Source: Gynuella sunshinyii YC6258
Lineage (GTDB): Bacteria; Pseudomonadota; Gammaproteobacteria; Pseudomonadales; Natronospirillaceae
Direction of reading: 5' to 3'
Assembly: GCF_000940805.1 (NCBI RefSeq)
Contig: NZ_CP007142.1
Coordinates: 3,634,593-3,698,592, forward strand
DNA: 64,000 bases
The notes below the pieces were generated by a model. It saw only the letters and a program-made list of their open reading frames with translations. It made no database searches and was not told the origin of the DNA. Both the position numbers and the translations under genes were made by a program. This document shows, piece after piece, positions 45,480-52,742 of the stretch (position 1 is its first letter; each line of letters opens with the position of its first letter).

Positions 45480-45534
45480 GCCTAACAAACAAGAATATGT
45501 CGCGCGATAGCCGCGACATATTCCATTGTTGAAC
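45480..45534 (+). repeat. attC site 13
   Basis: GCCTAAC to GTTGAAC, 55 bp, with the stem GAATATGTCGCG / CGCGACATATTC. Its R' ends in GAAC, the preferred target tetranucleotide of IS91 elements, and the IS starts right after it. Confidence 0.82.
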
Positions 45535-45739
45535 AAGCCCGGTCCACAGTGTCTGCCTTCTTATTTATAGGGAATATATCGTTGAGTGTTTTCTCTTTTC
45601 CTGACGCCTGTATCCGCGTCACTTTTCTTCAGCCGAGTACCAGCCTCACCCGGTCGGTGATATTTTTTTCACGGCTCCCATCGTTTCTTTAGTCCTCTTC
45701 TGCAGGTGACTTATCGGCACTGTATGTACGCAGAACTTG

Positions 45740-46753
45740 TTATCCTGGTGGTCGTTTTCGTCTCGTAATATTGGTGATCACCATCGCCTGCTGACAATAC
45801 GGACACAGAAAACACGCTCGCTTAATCGGCTCAATCCTCGAAAGGTTCACACGCAATACCCACTGAATTATTTTCAGCAACGCTTTGGCATTACCGTGCA
45901 GGAAACCGTAATCGCGTACGCGCCTAAACCCGGTTGGCAACACGTGTTGCAGTAGCAACAGCAGAAAATCCTCACCCGGCAGGGTTCGGGTTTGCACCGT
46001 TTGAGTTTGATTGTCTGTATACCGGAACGTCACCTGTTGACCATCGTCACTCAACAGATTGTGATTGCTGAGAACGCCGCGATATAAATAACGCGACAGA
46101 TACTTCAACGCACTTTCACCGCGCCCGACGTCCTGGCATTGAACGACCCACTGCGAGGGTGTTGTTGGTAAGGCCAGTCCAGCGTCTCTCAATTGCGTTA
46201 ACAACCGTGCCCGAAATACCTTGGCCAGCGCCCGGCCATTAAACAGATAATTGCCCTTCAGTTTGCGCCATTCTTTACGTGCCCGGTGAATACCGCCACC
46301 CGGTACGACGATATGCACATGCGGGTGATAGTCGAGTCGTCGGGTATGGGTGTGCAGCACAGCGGTCAGCCCCAACCTCGCGTGCAACCGGGGTGAGTTC
46401 AGGGCAAAGTCCTGCAAGGTTTTGGCGGCACACTGGAACAGTGCCGCATAGACAATGCGTGGATGGTGTTGTGCGAGCGCGCGCAACTCATGCGGCAGTG
46501 TGAACGTGGCCAGAAAGTAACGCACCGGTAACCGCTTCTGTTGTTGTCGTACCAACCATTGGCGGGTGTTGTGATGCTGACACTGATTGCAGAAGCGATG
46601 GCCGCACGCCAGATGGCGTTCCATTGTGCCGTACCGTTCGGTACGACAGCCCAGCAAAGCATGGATGGCGGAACGCTGTTGCGCGGTGATTTGAACGCCC
46701 GGTCGTGCCAGCAATCGGGGCCAGTAGCGTTCAATAATCTCAACCAGGGTCAT
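45740..46753 (-). CDS. IS91-family HUH transposase
   Basis: 337 residues. It has an N-terminal zinc-binding part (HLACGHRFCNQCQHHNTRQW), the HUH histidines in DYHPHVHIVVPGGG and two candidate catalytic tyrosines in LKYLSRYLYR, the Y2 arrangement of rolling-circle transposases. The C-terminus has another Cys pair (CFLCPYCQQAM). It nicks at the origin end and transposes single strands without target duplication. The gene appears intact. Confidence 0.9.
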   Translation of the reverse strand: MTLVEIIERYWPRLLARPGVQITAQQRSAIHALLGCRTERYGTMERHLACGHRFCNQCQHHNTRQWLVRQQQKRLPVRYFLATFTLPHELRALAQHHPRIVYAALFQCAAKTLQDFALNSPRLHARLGLTAVLHTHTRRLDYHPHVHIVVPGGGIHRARKEWRKLKGNYLFNGRALAKVFRARLLTQLRDAGLALPTTPSQWVVQCQDVGRGESALKYLSRYLYRGVLSNHNLLSDDGQQVTFRYTDNQTQTVQTRTLPGEDFLLLLLQHVLPTGFRRVRDYGFLHGNAKALLKIIQWVLRVNLSRIEPIKRACFLCPYCQQAMVITNITRRKRPPG

Positions 46754-47645
46754 CGCCGCATTCCCTCTGCCAGTGAACCTGAAGCTGACTCATCAACTCA
46801 TTAATGAACTGATGGGATTGCTGCACCGTGGTCTCGGTCAGTTGGGTATAGAGAGCCGTTGTTTTGGGACACTCATGACCCATCTCATGCTGGATGGCGC
46901 GCAGGTTCAACCCGGCTTCAACCAGGTGAGCCCCATAGCAGTGTCGTAAACTGTGGGGCGTGATGCGTTTGTGAATATTGCACTCGGCCACAATGACTTT
47001 GAAGGCGCGCTGAACACCGCCACGATCCATGATGACACGACTGGCAAAGCGCTCCTCAGCCGTCTTGCCCGCCGGAAAGAGCAGCTTTGGGTGACGATGG
47101 GTCACCCAGTATCGGCGCAAGGCTGACAAGGCGGCGTCGGGCAGAGTGACAAAGCGGTCTTTCTTGCCTTTACCCTGGCGGATATGCACCCGCCTGTGTT
47201 CACTGTCGATATCCCCGACCCGTAGGTTCAAGGCTTCGCCAAGTCGCAACCCCATGCTGTATGTCACCAGAATAAAGGTTTGATAGCGCAACTCGCGGGC
47301 AGTGTTGATGACCCGCTCAATCTCATTCAAGGTCAGGATATCGGGCAAGACACGGGTTTGCGGTGGTTTGACAATATCGACCCATTGCCAGGGTTTGCCG
47401 AGGACCTGATCGTAGAAGAACTGTAAGCCGTTGCGATCCACCTTCAGGCTTTTAACCAGCGCGAGAAAATAGTCTTTGAGTTGCTCCAGGGTTAAGCGGT
47501 CAGGGCATTGATCGAAATACTCGGTGATACGCCGTACGGCCCGGGCATGGCAATCGATGGTTGACTTGGTCTTGCCTTGTCGGATGAGTGCGTTAACATG
47601 CTGTTGGTACAGTGAATTGAATCGTTTTTGCTGTGCTTTGTTCAT
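46740..47645 (-). CDS. Tyrosine recombinase of the IS91-type element
   Basis: 301 residues with an N-terminal SAM-like core-binding domain (TKSTIDCHARAVRRITEYF). The catalytic domain contains Arg in YSMGLRLGEALNL, His-x-x-Arg in HSLRHCYGAHL, a GH pair and the nucleophile Tyr in TTALYTQLT. It lacks the extra helix and typical motifs of integron integrases, and its operon with the HUH transposase marks it as the accessory recombinase of the element. Its exact role in IS91 movement is not established. Confidence 0.87.
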   Translation of the reverse strand: MNKAQQKRFNSLYQQHVNALIRQGKTKSTIDCHARAVRRITEYFDQCPDRLTLEQLKDYFLALVKSLKVDRNGLQFFYDQVLGKPWQWVDIVKPPQTRVLPDILTLNEIERVINTARELRYQTFILVTYSMGLRLGEALNLRVGDIDSEHRRVHIRQGKGKKDRFVTLPDAALSALRRYWVTHRHPKLLFPAGKTAEERFASRVIMDRGGVQRAFKVIVAECNIHKRITPHSLRHCYGAHLVEAGLNLRAIQHEMGHECPKTTALYTQLTETTVQQSHQFINELMSQLQVHWQRECGDDPG

Positions 47646-47740
47646 AATAATGCCTCCGTGATCGCAGAGCGGAATGTCTGCGTAGAGGCATTATTACTTT
47701 AGTGTGGTGTGTGGGTTTTAATCTGCCGCATAGCGGCTTC

Positions 47741-47809
47741 GTTCAACAAGGGTGTCAATTTGACGCCCTTACGCTGCGCTTCAGGGCGCAAATTACACCG
47801 GCGTTCAGC
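47741..47809 (+). repeat. attC site 14
   Basis: GTTCAAC (a perfect RYYYAAC) to GTTCAGC, 69 bp, with the stem GACGCCCT / AGGGCG-like. It follows the IS91 end directly, so no gene of its own cassette remains. Confidence 0.75.
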
Positions 47810-47814
47810 AGACT

Positions 47815-48063
47815 ATGAAATCAGCATATTTACTACAACATTTGCACGTGATATCAGAAGATAATGAATGTGCAAAAATTATTGGGCTCTATGCAAGCAA
47901 AGAAGATGCTCTTGCGGCAATTAAAAGGTTATCTGTACAGACAGGATTTTCTGATCATCCGAAGCTTATTGATCCTCTTGTCGATAAGGAAGAAAGTGGA
48001 TTTTATATTGATGAATATGAAATTGGTAAAGATCATTGGTCTGAAGGGTACGTTACAGTCTAA
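47815..48063 (+). CDS. DUF7336-like small cassette protein
   Basis: 82 residues: MKSAYLLQHLHVISEDNECA, then KIIGLYASKEDALAAIKRL, and an acidic end with FYIDEYEIGKDHWSEGYVTV. The pattern (hydrophobic LLQH start, KIIGxYxSxEDA helix, C-terminal WxEG) is that of a family common in integron cassettes (DUF7336). Function unknown. It starts almost immediately after attC 14, so it depends on upstream transcription. Confidence 0.7.
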   Translation: MKSAYLLQHLHVISEDNECAKIIGLYASKEDALAAIKRLSVQTGFSDHPKLIDPLVDKEESGFYIDEYEIGKDHWSEGYVTV

Positions 48064-48064
48064 T

Positions 48065-48154
48065 GCTTAACAAGCCGCAGCAGTCGCTCCCGTTGGTCGC
48101 TGGGACGTCCAAAACGCTGCGCTTATTTGGCCGCCCCTGTGCGGGGCGTTAAAT
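48065..48154 (+). repeat. attC site 15
   Basis: GCTTAAC to GTTAAAT, 90 bp. The R' overlaps the ATG of the next gene at 48153. Confidence 0.78.
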
Positions 48155-48455
48155 GGCAATTGGAATGTGGCAAAAAATTGAAGTTTCAGGCATATCTCTT
48201 GGTTTGCTTGGTGTCGTAGTATTGCTAATAGAGATATTCTTTTGGAAATATATACCTGACGGAGTTCATCAGTACTTTTATGGTGGTGAGCCGGGGGCAT
48301 TTGTCACTGGCTTGCTAATAATAGTTGGCTTGGCAAGCTGTCTGCTTTTCTTTGTCAATTTGTGTTTTAAGCGGTTCTACTTGTGGTGGCTAAGGCTCCT
48401 AGGCGTAATCGTCTTATTTTTTGGTATTGCAGTAATTGGCGCATCGGGCATTTAA
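48153..48455 (+). CDS. Three-helix membrane protein (cassette)
   Basis: 100 residues with three hydrophobic helices (VSGISLGLLGVVVLLIEIFF, AFVTGLLIIVGLASCLLFFV, and LRLLGVIVLFFGIAVIGA). The first ATG lies inside attC R'. An in-frame ATG at 48165 (MWQKIEVSG) is a possible alternative, and neither has a good ribosome-binding site. No family. Many cassettes carry such small membrane proteins. Confidence 0.62.
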   Translation: MAIGMWQKIEVSGISLGLLGVVVLLIEIFFWKYIPDGVHQYFYGGEPGAFVTGLLIIVGLASCLLFFVNLCFKRFYLWWLRLLGVIVLFFGIAVIGASGI

Positions 48456-48551
48456 CAAGGTTGTCAAATTGACAGTTTTTGCGTCGCTCCTTTTTGTGCT
48501 TAATAGCACAAACGGGCTCCTCCAAAACTGCAATTTACAACGGCGTTATGT
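48450..48551 (+). repeat. attC site 16
   Basis: ATTTAAC to GTTATGT, 102 bp, long type with stem TTTGTGCT / AGCACAAA. Confidence 0.8.
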
Positions 48552-48567
48552 GTTCTGACGGAGAATC

Positions 48568-48846
48568 ATGAAAGGGAAAATGGTCTTTGGAATAATCTCA
48601 ATCATCGCGGTATTCGCGTTCTTGGTATTATTTACCGCTTCATCCGAAGTCTGGGATGGCGCATGTGGCCACAAAGAAGAGTTTGGTCTTTTTGCTTTTT
48701 ACAGGTCTGGCAGCGAAGCACTTCCAGCCTCAGAGTGTGCATCGGGTGTTTTGATTCCTGGCGCACTATTAACATTATTAGCCACGTTGGGTTTGCTGGC
48801 TGCAACGTATTATTCTTGGTATAGGCTAGTAAAAGTAAGTTCGTAG
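48568..48846 (+). CDS. Two-helix membrane protein (cassette)
   Basis: 92 residues. One helix at 5-23 (MVFGIISIIAVFAFLVLF), a non-membrane loop with two Cys (GACGHKEEFG, and PASECASG) that could form a disulfide on the outer side, and a second helix (VLIPGALLTLLATLGLLAA). No family. Good start context (GGAGAATC before the ATG). Confidence 0.62.
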   Translation: MKGKMVFGIISIIAVFAFLVLFTASSEVWDGACGHKEEFGLFAFYRSGSEALPASECASGVLIPGALLTLLATLGLLAATYYSWYRLVKVSS

Positions 48847-48864
48847 CATGGTTTTAGCAACAAC

Positions 48865-48947
48865 ACATAACAAGTTGCTGTTCGTGGCTGGGACAGCTTA
48901 CACGCCGCTTCGCTATGTTTCAGCAGCCCCAAAGCAATGCGTTATGT
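48865..48947 (+). repeat. attC site 17
   Basis: ACATAAC to GTTATGT, 83 bp, with the pairing GTTGCTGTTCG-like / CAGCAGC. Confidence 0.78.
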
Positions 48948-48959
48948 GAAGGGGGCACG

Positions 48960-49385
48960 ATGAACGAAGAGAAGCATAGACGCATGGAGTTGAGGAAAGC
49001 TACTGGCACGCGTGAAATCAGTGGCCCCTCTAAACCTTCTTTTCACCGAGGTCCTGTATATGCAATGTCATTCGTATGTTTTGCGTGCCGAAAATCCTTC
49101 AAGCGCCATTTTGACTTAGATCCATCCCAGTATCCAAGCGAAATCGAATGTAGCGAGTGCGGTGGCACTTCGTATAACTTGGGCCGTAATTTCGAAGCAC
49201 CAAAACGCTCTGATGATTCCCAGTGGAAAAAGGTCGAGTTTCTTGTGGAGCATGGATTTCGGTTCCAGAAAATTAGAATCGGACCGAATCACCACGATAC
49301 GGTCGCATACCCAAAAACTTTGGAAGAAGCTAAAGAGTTTGTAAGAAACTACAAGCAGTATGCAATTAAACCAAGAAGCACATAA
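48960..49385 (+). CDS. Zinc-ribbon hypothetical protein (cassette)
   Basis: 141 residues from the ATG at 48960, preceded by AAGGGGG. Two CxxC pairs (CFACRKSFKR at about 39-48, and ECSECGGTSYNLG) form a zinc ribbon. The C-terminal half is charged, with a helix ending EEAKEFVRNYKQYAIK. Zinc ribbons of this kind bind nucleic acid or proteins. Nothing more can be said. Confidence 0.65.
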   Translation: MNEEKHRRMELRKATGTREISGPSKPSFHRGPVYAMSFVCFACRKSFKRHFDLDPSQYPSEIECSECGGTSYNLGRNFEAPKRSDDSQWKKVEFLVEHGFRFQKIRIGPNHHDTVAYPKTLEEAKEFVRNYKQYAIKPRST

Positions 49386-49493
49386 CAATCACGTCCAATC
49401 GACACTTTGGCCGTCGCTCCGTTTTGGGATTGCTTCGCAACTTTACCCCAAAACTCCACTATGGCCAAAGTGCAATTGACGTGGGCGTTAGAA
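49380..49493 (+). repeat. attC site 18
   Basis: ACATAAC to GTTAGAA, 114 bp, long type with stem CGTTTTGGG / CCCAAAAC. Copy C follows directly. Confidence 0.82.
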
Positions 49494-49715
49494 TTGGTTC
49501 TTCATTCAAGTAAATTATGATTCAGTGGCACAGTCAAATCCGCTACGGTGCAAAGTTAAAATCAGGTGGTATCCAATCGTTAAACTGGGTGCCAAGTTAC
49601 CAAAGTATTGGGTTTGTCCAGTGGCAATTGTTATTTAAAGTTCAGTGGTTTTCCGGTCAAGCACAATTCTAACAATACAAAGCTGTGGACCACTTCGTGT
49701 CCGCAGTTTTAAGCG
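49488..49715 (+). mobile_element. ORF-less 228-bp cassette, copy C
   Basis: Exactly the same length as the others and identical to copy B apart from one base in the last ten. The promoter-like pair is intact. It precedes the gene at 49731. Confidence 0.85.
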
Positions 49716-49721
49716 TTATAT
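49667..49721 (+). repeat. attC site 19 (of copy C)
   Basis: TTCTAAC to GTTATAT, 55 bp, as in the other copies. Confidence 0.85.
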
Positions 49722-49730
49722 ACAACCAAT

Positions 49731-50189
49731 ATGAAATTTAGTTCCGAAGATTACAATGTGTTGAGTTATGTTCTTAAAAATAATTTCATGTCTTATGAAC
49801 AGGCTATTGCATGGGCATACGCTCAATATACTGATCAAGGTATTGATCCATTTATTGAGAAATTATCATTGGCATCAGATGTTGCTGAGATGATCGAATT
49901 CATTAGTAATACTTACCAAGTTTATGGTGAACCGAGTAACGAATTTTTAGCAGGGGAGGCGGCTAAGGCATATTCAGAAGAGAAGCTTTCTTTGTATGCC
50001 GCAATATCCCGAATTCTATTTGATCTTGATTTGGAGCTGCCTGAAGAAGAACGGCAAGAACTATATATAGCAGAAGATTATTTTGGCTGGCACGATTCAG
50101 CAGAATCTCAAGCTCTCGTACATGCTATGCCTTTGTTTGATAAATATAGGCCGATATATGAGCGCGCTGTTGCAAAGTTCAGCATATAA
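49731..50189 (+). CDS. Hypothetical acidic protein (cassette)
   Basis: 152 residues, no signal peptide, acidic and helical throughout (DYNVLSYVLKNNFMSYEQAI, EMIEFISNTYQVYGEPSNEF, DLELPEEERQELYIAEDYFG). No family can be named with confidence. The negative charge and compact helices are like those of immunity proteins or anti-restriction mimics, a pure inference. Downstream of copy C of the gene-free cassette. Confidence 0.62.
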   Translation: MKFSSEDYNVLSYVLKNNFMSYEQAIAWAYAQYTDQGIDPFIEKLSLASDVAEMIEFISNTYQVYGEPSNEFLAGEAAKAYSEEKLSLYAAISRILFDLDLELPEEERQELYIAEDYFGWHDSAESQALVHAMPLFDKYRPIYERAVAKFSI

Positions 50190-50243
50190 CAATCGCGTCA
50201 AATGCGACGCTCGTACCTCGCGCGCTTTACGCGGGCGTTACAA
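50184..50243 (+). repeat. attC site 20
   Basis: ATATAAC to GTTACAA, 60 bp, with stem CGCGT / GCGCG-type. Its R' reads GTTACAA where the others before the gene-free cassette read GTTAGAA. Copy D follows. Confidence 0.78.
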
Positions 50244-50465
50244 TTGGTTCTTCATTCAAGTAAATTATGGTTCCGTGGCACAGTCAAATCCGCTACGGTG
50301 CAAAGTTAAAATCAGGTGGTATCCAATCGTTAAACTGGGTGCCAAGTTACCAAAGAATTGGGTTTGTCCAGTGGCAATTGTTATTTAAAGTTCAGTGGTT
50401 TCCCGGTCATGCACAATTCTAACAAGACAAAGCTGCGGACCACGTCGTGTCCGCAGTTTTAAGCG
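50238..50465 (+). mobile_element. ORF-less 228-bp cassette, copy D
   Basis: Same length as copies A-C, between A and B in sequence. It begins TTACAATTGG in place of TTAGAATTGG. The promoter-like pair is intact. It precedes a GNAT gene. Confidence 0.85.
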
Positions 50466-50471
50466 TTAGGC
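50417..50471 (+). repeat. attC site 21 (of copy D)
   Basis: TTCTAAC to GTTAGGC, 55 bp, with CGGACCACG / CGTGTCCG, the most perfect stem of the four. Confidence 0.85.
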
Positions 50472-50481
50472 CAAAGAACGA

Positions 50482-51009
50482 ATGCGTATTGCTACCCTTA
50501 TTCCCACCGACGTTGCCGCTTATCGAGCGCTCATGCTCGAAGCCTACGAGCAAGCGCCAGACGCCTTTACCACTACAGCGGATGAACGCGAAGCTGAACC
50601 TGAGTCTTGGTGGGTCAAGCGCATGGGCAGTGCGGTCGGACTGGCCACGTCGTTTGGGGCTTGGCAGGGCAGCAGTTTGGTAGGAACCGTCGCGCTAAAG
50701 TACTCAGCCAAGCCCAAGACCCTCCATTCAGCCCTTGTCCTGGGCATGTACGTCCAGCCGGAGCAGCGCGGCAAGGGCATCGGTCTCGCGCTTCTGAACG
50801 CCGCGATTGCGGCCGCATCAGCAAGACCGGAAGTTCTGGCCCTAACGCTCACGCTCACGGAGGGCAATGCACCGGCGCTTCGCCTTTACCGATCGGCCGG
50901 CTTTGTCTCCTGGGGCACGCAACCACAAGCCATTCGCACGAGCGCCGGGCTCAAGGGCAAAGTGCATATGTCACTTGCATTGTCAAAATCGCATGCACCG
51001 GAGGCCTAA
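50482..51009 (+). CDS. GNAT acetyltransferase (GC-rich cassette)
   Basis: 175 residues with GNAT motifs: MRIATLIPTDVAAYRALMLE, SLVGTVALKY, MYVQPEQRGKGIGLALLNAA with the acetyl-CoA loop, and NAPALRLYRSAGFVSWG. Its GC content is clearly higher than that of neighbouring cassettes, which suggests a different donor. The acceptor is unknown. It could be expressed from copy D just upstream. The next attC overlaps its end. Confidence 0.83.
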   Translation: MRIATLIPTDVAAYRALMLEAYEQAPDAFTTTADEREAEPESWWVKRMGSAVGLATSFGAWQGSSLVGTVALKYSAKPKTLHSALVLGMYVQPEQRGKGIGLALLNAAIAAASARPEVLALTLTLTEGNAPALRLYRSAGFVSWGTQPQAIRTSAGLKGKVHMSLALSKSHAPEA

Positions 51010-51063
51010 CCCCTCCGTCAAGGGGACTGGCCTGCGGTCAGCCCCTTACGTCGAACGTTAGCA
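51004..51063 (+). repeat. attC site 22
   Basis: GCCTAAC to GTTAGCA, 60 bp, with the strong stem CCCCTCCGTCAAGGGG-like region, typical of class 1-style short attC. Confidence 0.82.
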
Positions 51064-51079
51064 GTCAAAAGGAGGCGGT

Positions 51080-51559
51080 GTGCAACTGAAGTTAGTCGAT
51101 TATTCTGAGCTGAACTCGCGACAGAAGGAAAACTACAATTTCCAAAAAGTGTCTGCGGTTCTGGCCGACTATGGATTCGTCACCCTCCGGTTGACCGATG
51201 ACTGGCAAGGTGCGGATTTTATCGCCCAGCATATTGATGGTGAGCGGTTCTTAAAGGTTCAACTGAAGGGGCGGCTCACATTCTGCAAGAAGTACGTTGG
51301 TAAAGATCTGTACATTGCATTTTATGAGACCGGCGAATGGTACCTACTGCCCCATGATGAGGTGCTCGCGATGGTCATTGAATCATCGACCATGGCTGAT
51401 AGCAAGTCATGGGCCGAGGTTGGAGAATACTCATTTTCTAGGTTGAGTAAGAACATGAAAATTTTACTTCAGCCCTACAGGATTTATCCGAATTCAGAAG
51501 CAGCAACTGCTAACAATGCCATCGAGCCGACGCTCGTACCTCGCGCGGCTCATGGCTAA
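51080..51559 (+). CDS. PD-(D/E)XK-like hypothetical protein (cassette)
   Basis: 159 residues from a GTG with AAGGAGG upstream. The segment FQKVSAVLADYGF, then WQGADFIAQHIDGERFLKVQLKGR, fits the Glu/Asp...QxK core of the PD-(D/E)XK nuclease fold (DUF4365-like). The last residues (TANNAIEPTLVPRAAHG) are encoded by attC 23, so the C-terminus is borrowed from the recombination site. The nuclease call is an inference, not a clear family match. Confidence 0.62.
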   Translation: MQLKLVDYSELNSRQKENYNFQKVSAVLADYGFVTLRLTDDWQGADFIAQHIDGERFLKVQLKGRLTFCKKYVGKDLYIAFYETGEWYLLPHDEVLAMVIESSTMADSKSWAEVGEYSFSRLSKNMKILLQPYRIYPNSEAATANNAIEPTLVPRAAHG

Positions 51560-51567
51560 CGTTAGCA
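51508..51567 (+). repeat. attC site 23
   Basis: TGCTAAC to GTTAGCA, 60 bp, almost entirely translated as the tail of the preceding protein. Confidence 0.8.
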
Positions 51568-51609
51568 GAAGAGATACTCCTTATAACCTTACAAGGTCAT
51601 AATTTTATA

Positions 51610-52182
51610 ATGTTATTTCAGAAACGCTTGCGAAATATGCAAGATCGCCTTCGTAACTCTGGATGGCGAATTCAATGGATTCCATGGTGGGAACCAGATA
51701 AACCCGAAATCATAAAGCCCAAAAATCCACTACCTTTTATTGGCATAGTAATATTTATAGGGGTGTTTTTCTGGAATAATTACTCATTTTTCAGGGTGAC
51801 CCTGACGGTGATCCAGATAATTGCTATTGCTGTTTCTGGTTTAGTCATCGCAATGCTTGGTATTATTTTTTCTGCTTTTCAACTTCAATCTGGATGGAAG
51901 CGAATTGATGCTCAATGCATTGATCGAGAGATCAGTGAGTATGAAAAGGAACCCGGAGACATAACCTCTTCATGGGGATACAGATTGATTTGTGTATTTA
52001 GCTTAGATGGGAAAGAATACAAAGTCACTCCAGAACCTTCAACTTTGGTAAGTTTCCACTCCAAACAACAAGTGGAAAAGTATTTGAACGAGAAAATCAA
52101 CCAAAACGGTTATTGTAAGCTATGGGTTAATCCGAAGAATCCGTTACAGACTGTATTTCATAAAAAAAAATGGTGGCTGTAA
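51610..52182 (+). CDS. DUF3592-like membrane protein (cassette)
   Basis: 190 residues. A basic start, two hydrophobic helices (LPFIGIVIFIGVFFWNNYSF, and LTVIQIIAIAVSGLVIAMLGI) and a beta-rich domain with YRLICVFSLDGKEYKVTPEP and a final NGYCKLWVNPKNPLQTVF. The last motif (NPxNPxxxV) is typical of DUF3592 proteins, whose function is unknown. The gene has its own leader of about 40 bp after attC 23. Confidence 0.7.
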   Translation: MLFQKRLRNMQDRLRNSGWRIQWIPWWEPDKPEIIKPKNPLPFIGIVIFIGVFFWNNYSFFRVTLTVIQIIAIAVSGLVIAMLGIIFSAFQLQSGWKRIDAQCIDREISEYEKEPGDITSSWGYRLICVFSLDGKEYKVTPEPSTLVSFHSKQQVEKYLNEKINQNGYCKLWVNPKNPLQTVFHKKKWWL

Positions 52183-52230
52183 TCTCAGAAATCAAATTTA
52201 ATTGTCGATATAAAGTTTTCCATAAAAATC

Positions 52231-52293
52231 TGCTAACAAGTCATTTCACTGGATTTTGCAAACAGCGCAAAACCAGTGAATTCGACGTTAGAA
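52231..52293 (+). repeat. attC site 24
   Basis: TGCTAAC to GTTAGAA, 63 bp, stem TCACTGGATTTTGC / GCAAAACCAGTGA. It is followed by the partial fifth copy of the gene-free cassette. Confidence 0.82.
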
Positions 52294-52335
52294 TTGGTTC
52301 TTCATTCAAGTAAGTTATGATTCCGGGGCACAGTT
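52288..52335 (+). mobile_element. ORF-less cassette, partial copy E (first 48 bp)
   Basis: TTAGAATTGGTTC onward matches copies A-D up to GGCACAGT and then breaks off. It retains the TTGGTT and TATGAT promoter-like boxes, with one changed base between them. A truncated gene follows at once. Confidence 0.75.
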
Positions 52336-52741
52336 GACTGAGTTTATGGGGCGCTCATATCATTCTGAAGTGATAAAGCATTGCAAAAAGCTGTTCTTGC
52401 AAGCCCACTATTTTCATGCAGTTTTCGAGGCCTGCAAAGTTTATAACAAACAAGTGCAGGCTAAGGCTCATTCTCAAAAAGATGGGCAGGCGCTTATGCT
52501 TGAAGTTTGGGGTGCGGATAATGGTGTTTTAAAAGTAACACCGTGCCAGACAGATACGGATAAGAATACCCAGAATGGTATAAAGTTTTTATCAGCCGGG
52601 CTCATGCAAGCTATTAGGAATCCAACAGCACATGAACCAGCTTTGGATTGGCCGGTAAACAAACAAGATTGTTTGGATTTATTGGGTTTTTTGTCCTATT
52701 TATTTAGGCAGCTTGATAGTGCAGTTTATTTCAAGGCATAA
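52334..52741 (+). CDS. TIGR02391-type protein, N-terminally truncated
   Basis: 135 residues from a TTG within the last matching bases of copy E; an internal ATG at 52346 is an alternative. The content (LFLQAHYFHAVFEACKVYNK, IKFLSAGLMQAIRNPTAHEP, LLGFLSYLFRQLDSAVYF) is the C-terminal part of TIGR02391 proteins, a family found in defence and mobile contexts with unknown role. The usual N-terminal half is missing, replaced by cassette sequence. The stop abuts the end of the group II intron remnant, so no attC remains. Confidence 0.7.
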   Translation: MTEFMGRSYHSEVIKHCKKLFLQAHYFHAVFEACKVYNKQVQAKAHSQKDGQALMLEVWGADNGVLKVTPCQTDTDKNTQNGIKFLSAGLMQAIRNPTAHEPALDWPVNKQDCLDLLGFLSYLFRQLDSAVYFKA

Positions 52742-52742
52742 A

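Larger units (their letters stand above)
45535..47740 (-). mobile_element. IS91-family element with accessory tyrosine recombinase
   Basis: The element starts right after GAAC of attC 13 and ends close to the hairpin GCCGCATAGCGGC (47725-47737) just before the GTTC of the next attC. Reading leftward it carries a tyrosine recombinase and then a HUH transposase whose ATG overlaps the recombinase stop by 14 bp. Elements of this two-gene form are known in the IS91 family. No target duplication is seen, as expected. The exact ends are inferred from the flanks, not from a second copy. Confidence 0.78.

Noticed and set aside
46740-47645. Considered the 301-residue tyrosine recombinase as the integron integrase
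   Set aside because: It overlaps an IS91 HUH transposase gene, faces left inside that element, and lacks the extra motif of IntI proteins.
43286-50465. Considered the evenly sized repeated units as a CRISPR or tandem repeat
   Set aside because: The 228-bp units are separated by different genes and each ends in attC, so they are cassettes; there are no short repeat-spacer arrays in the window.
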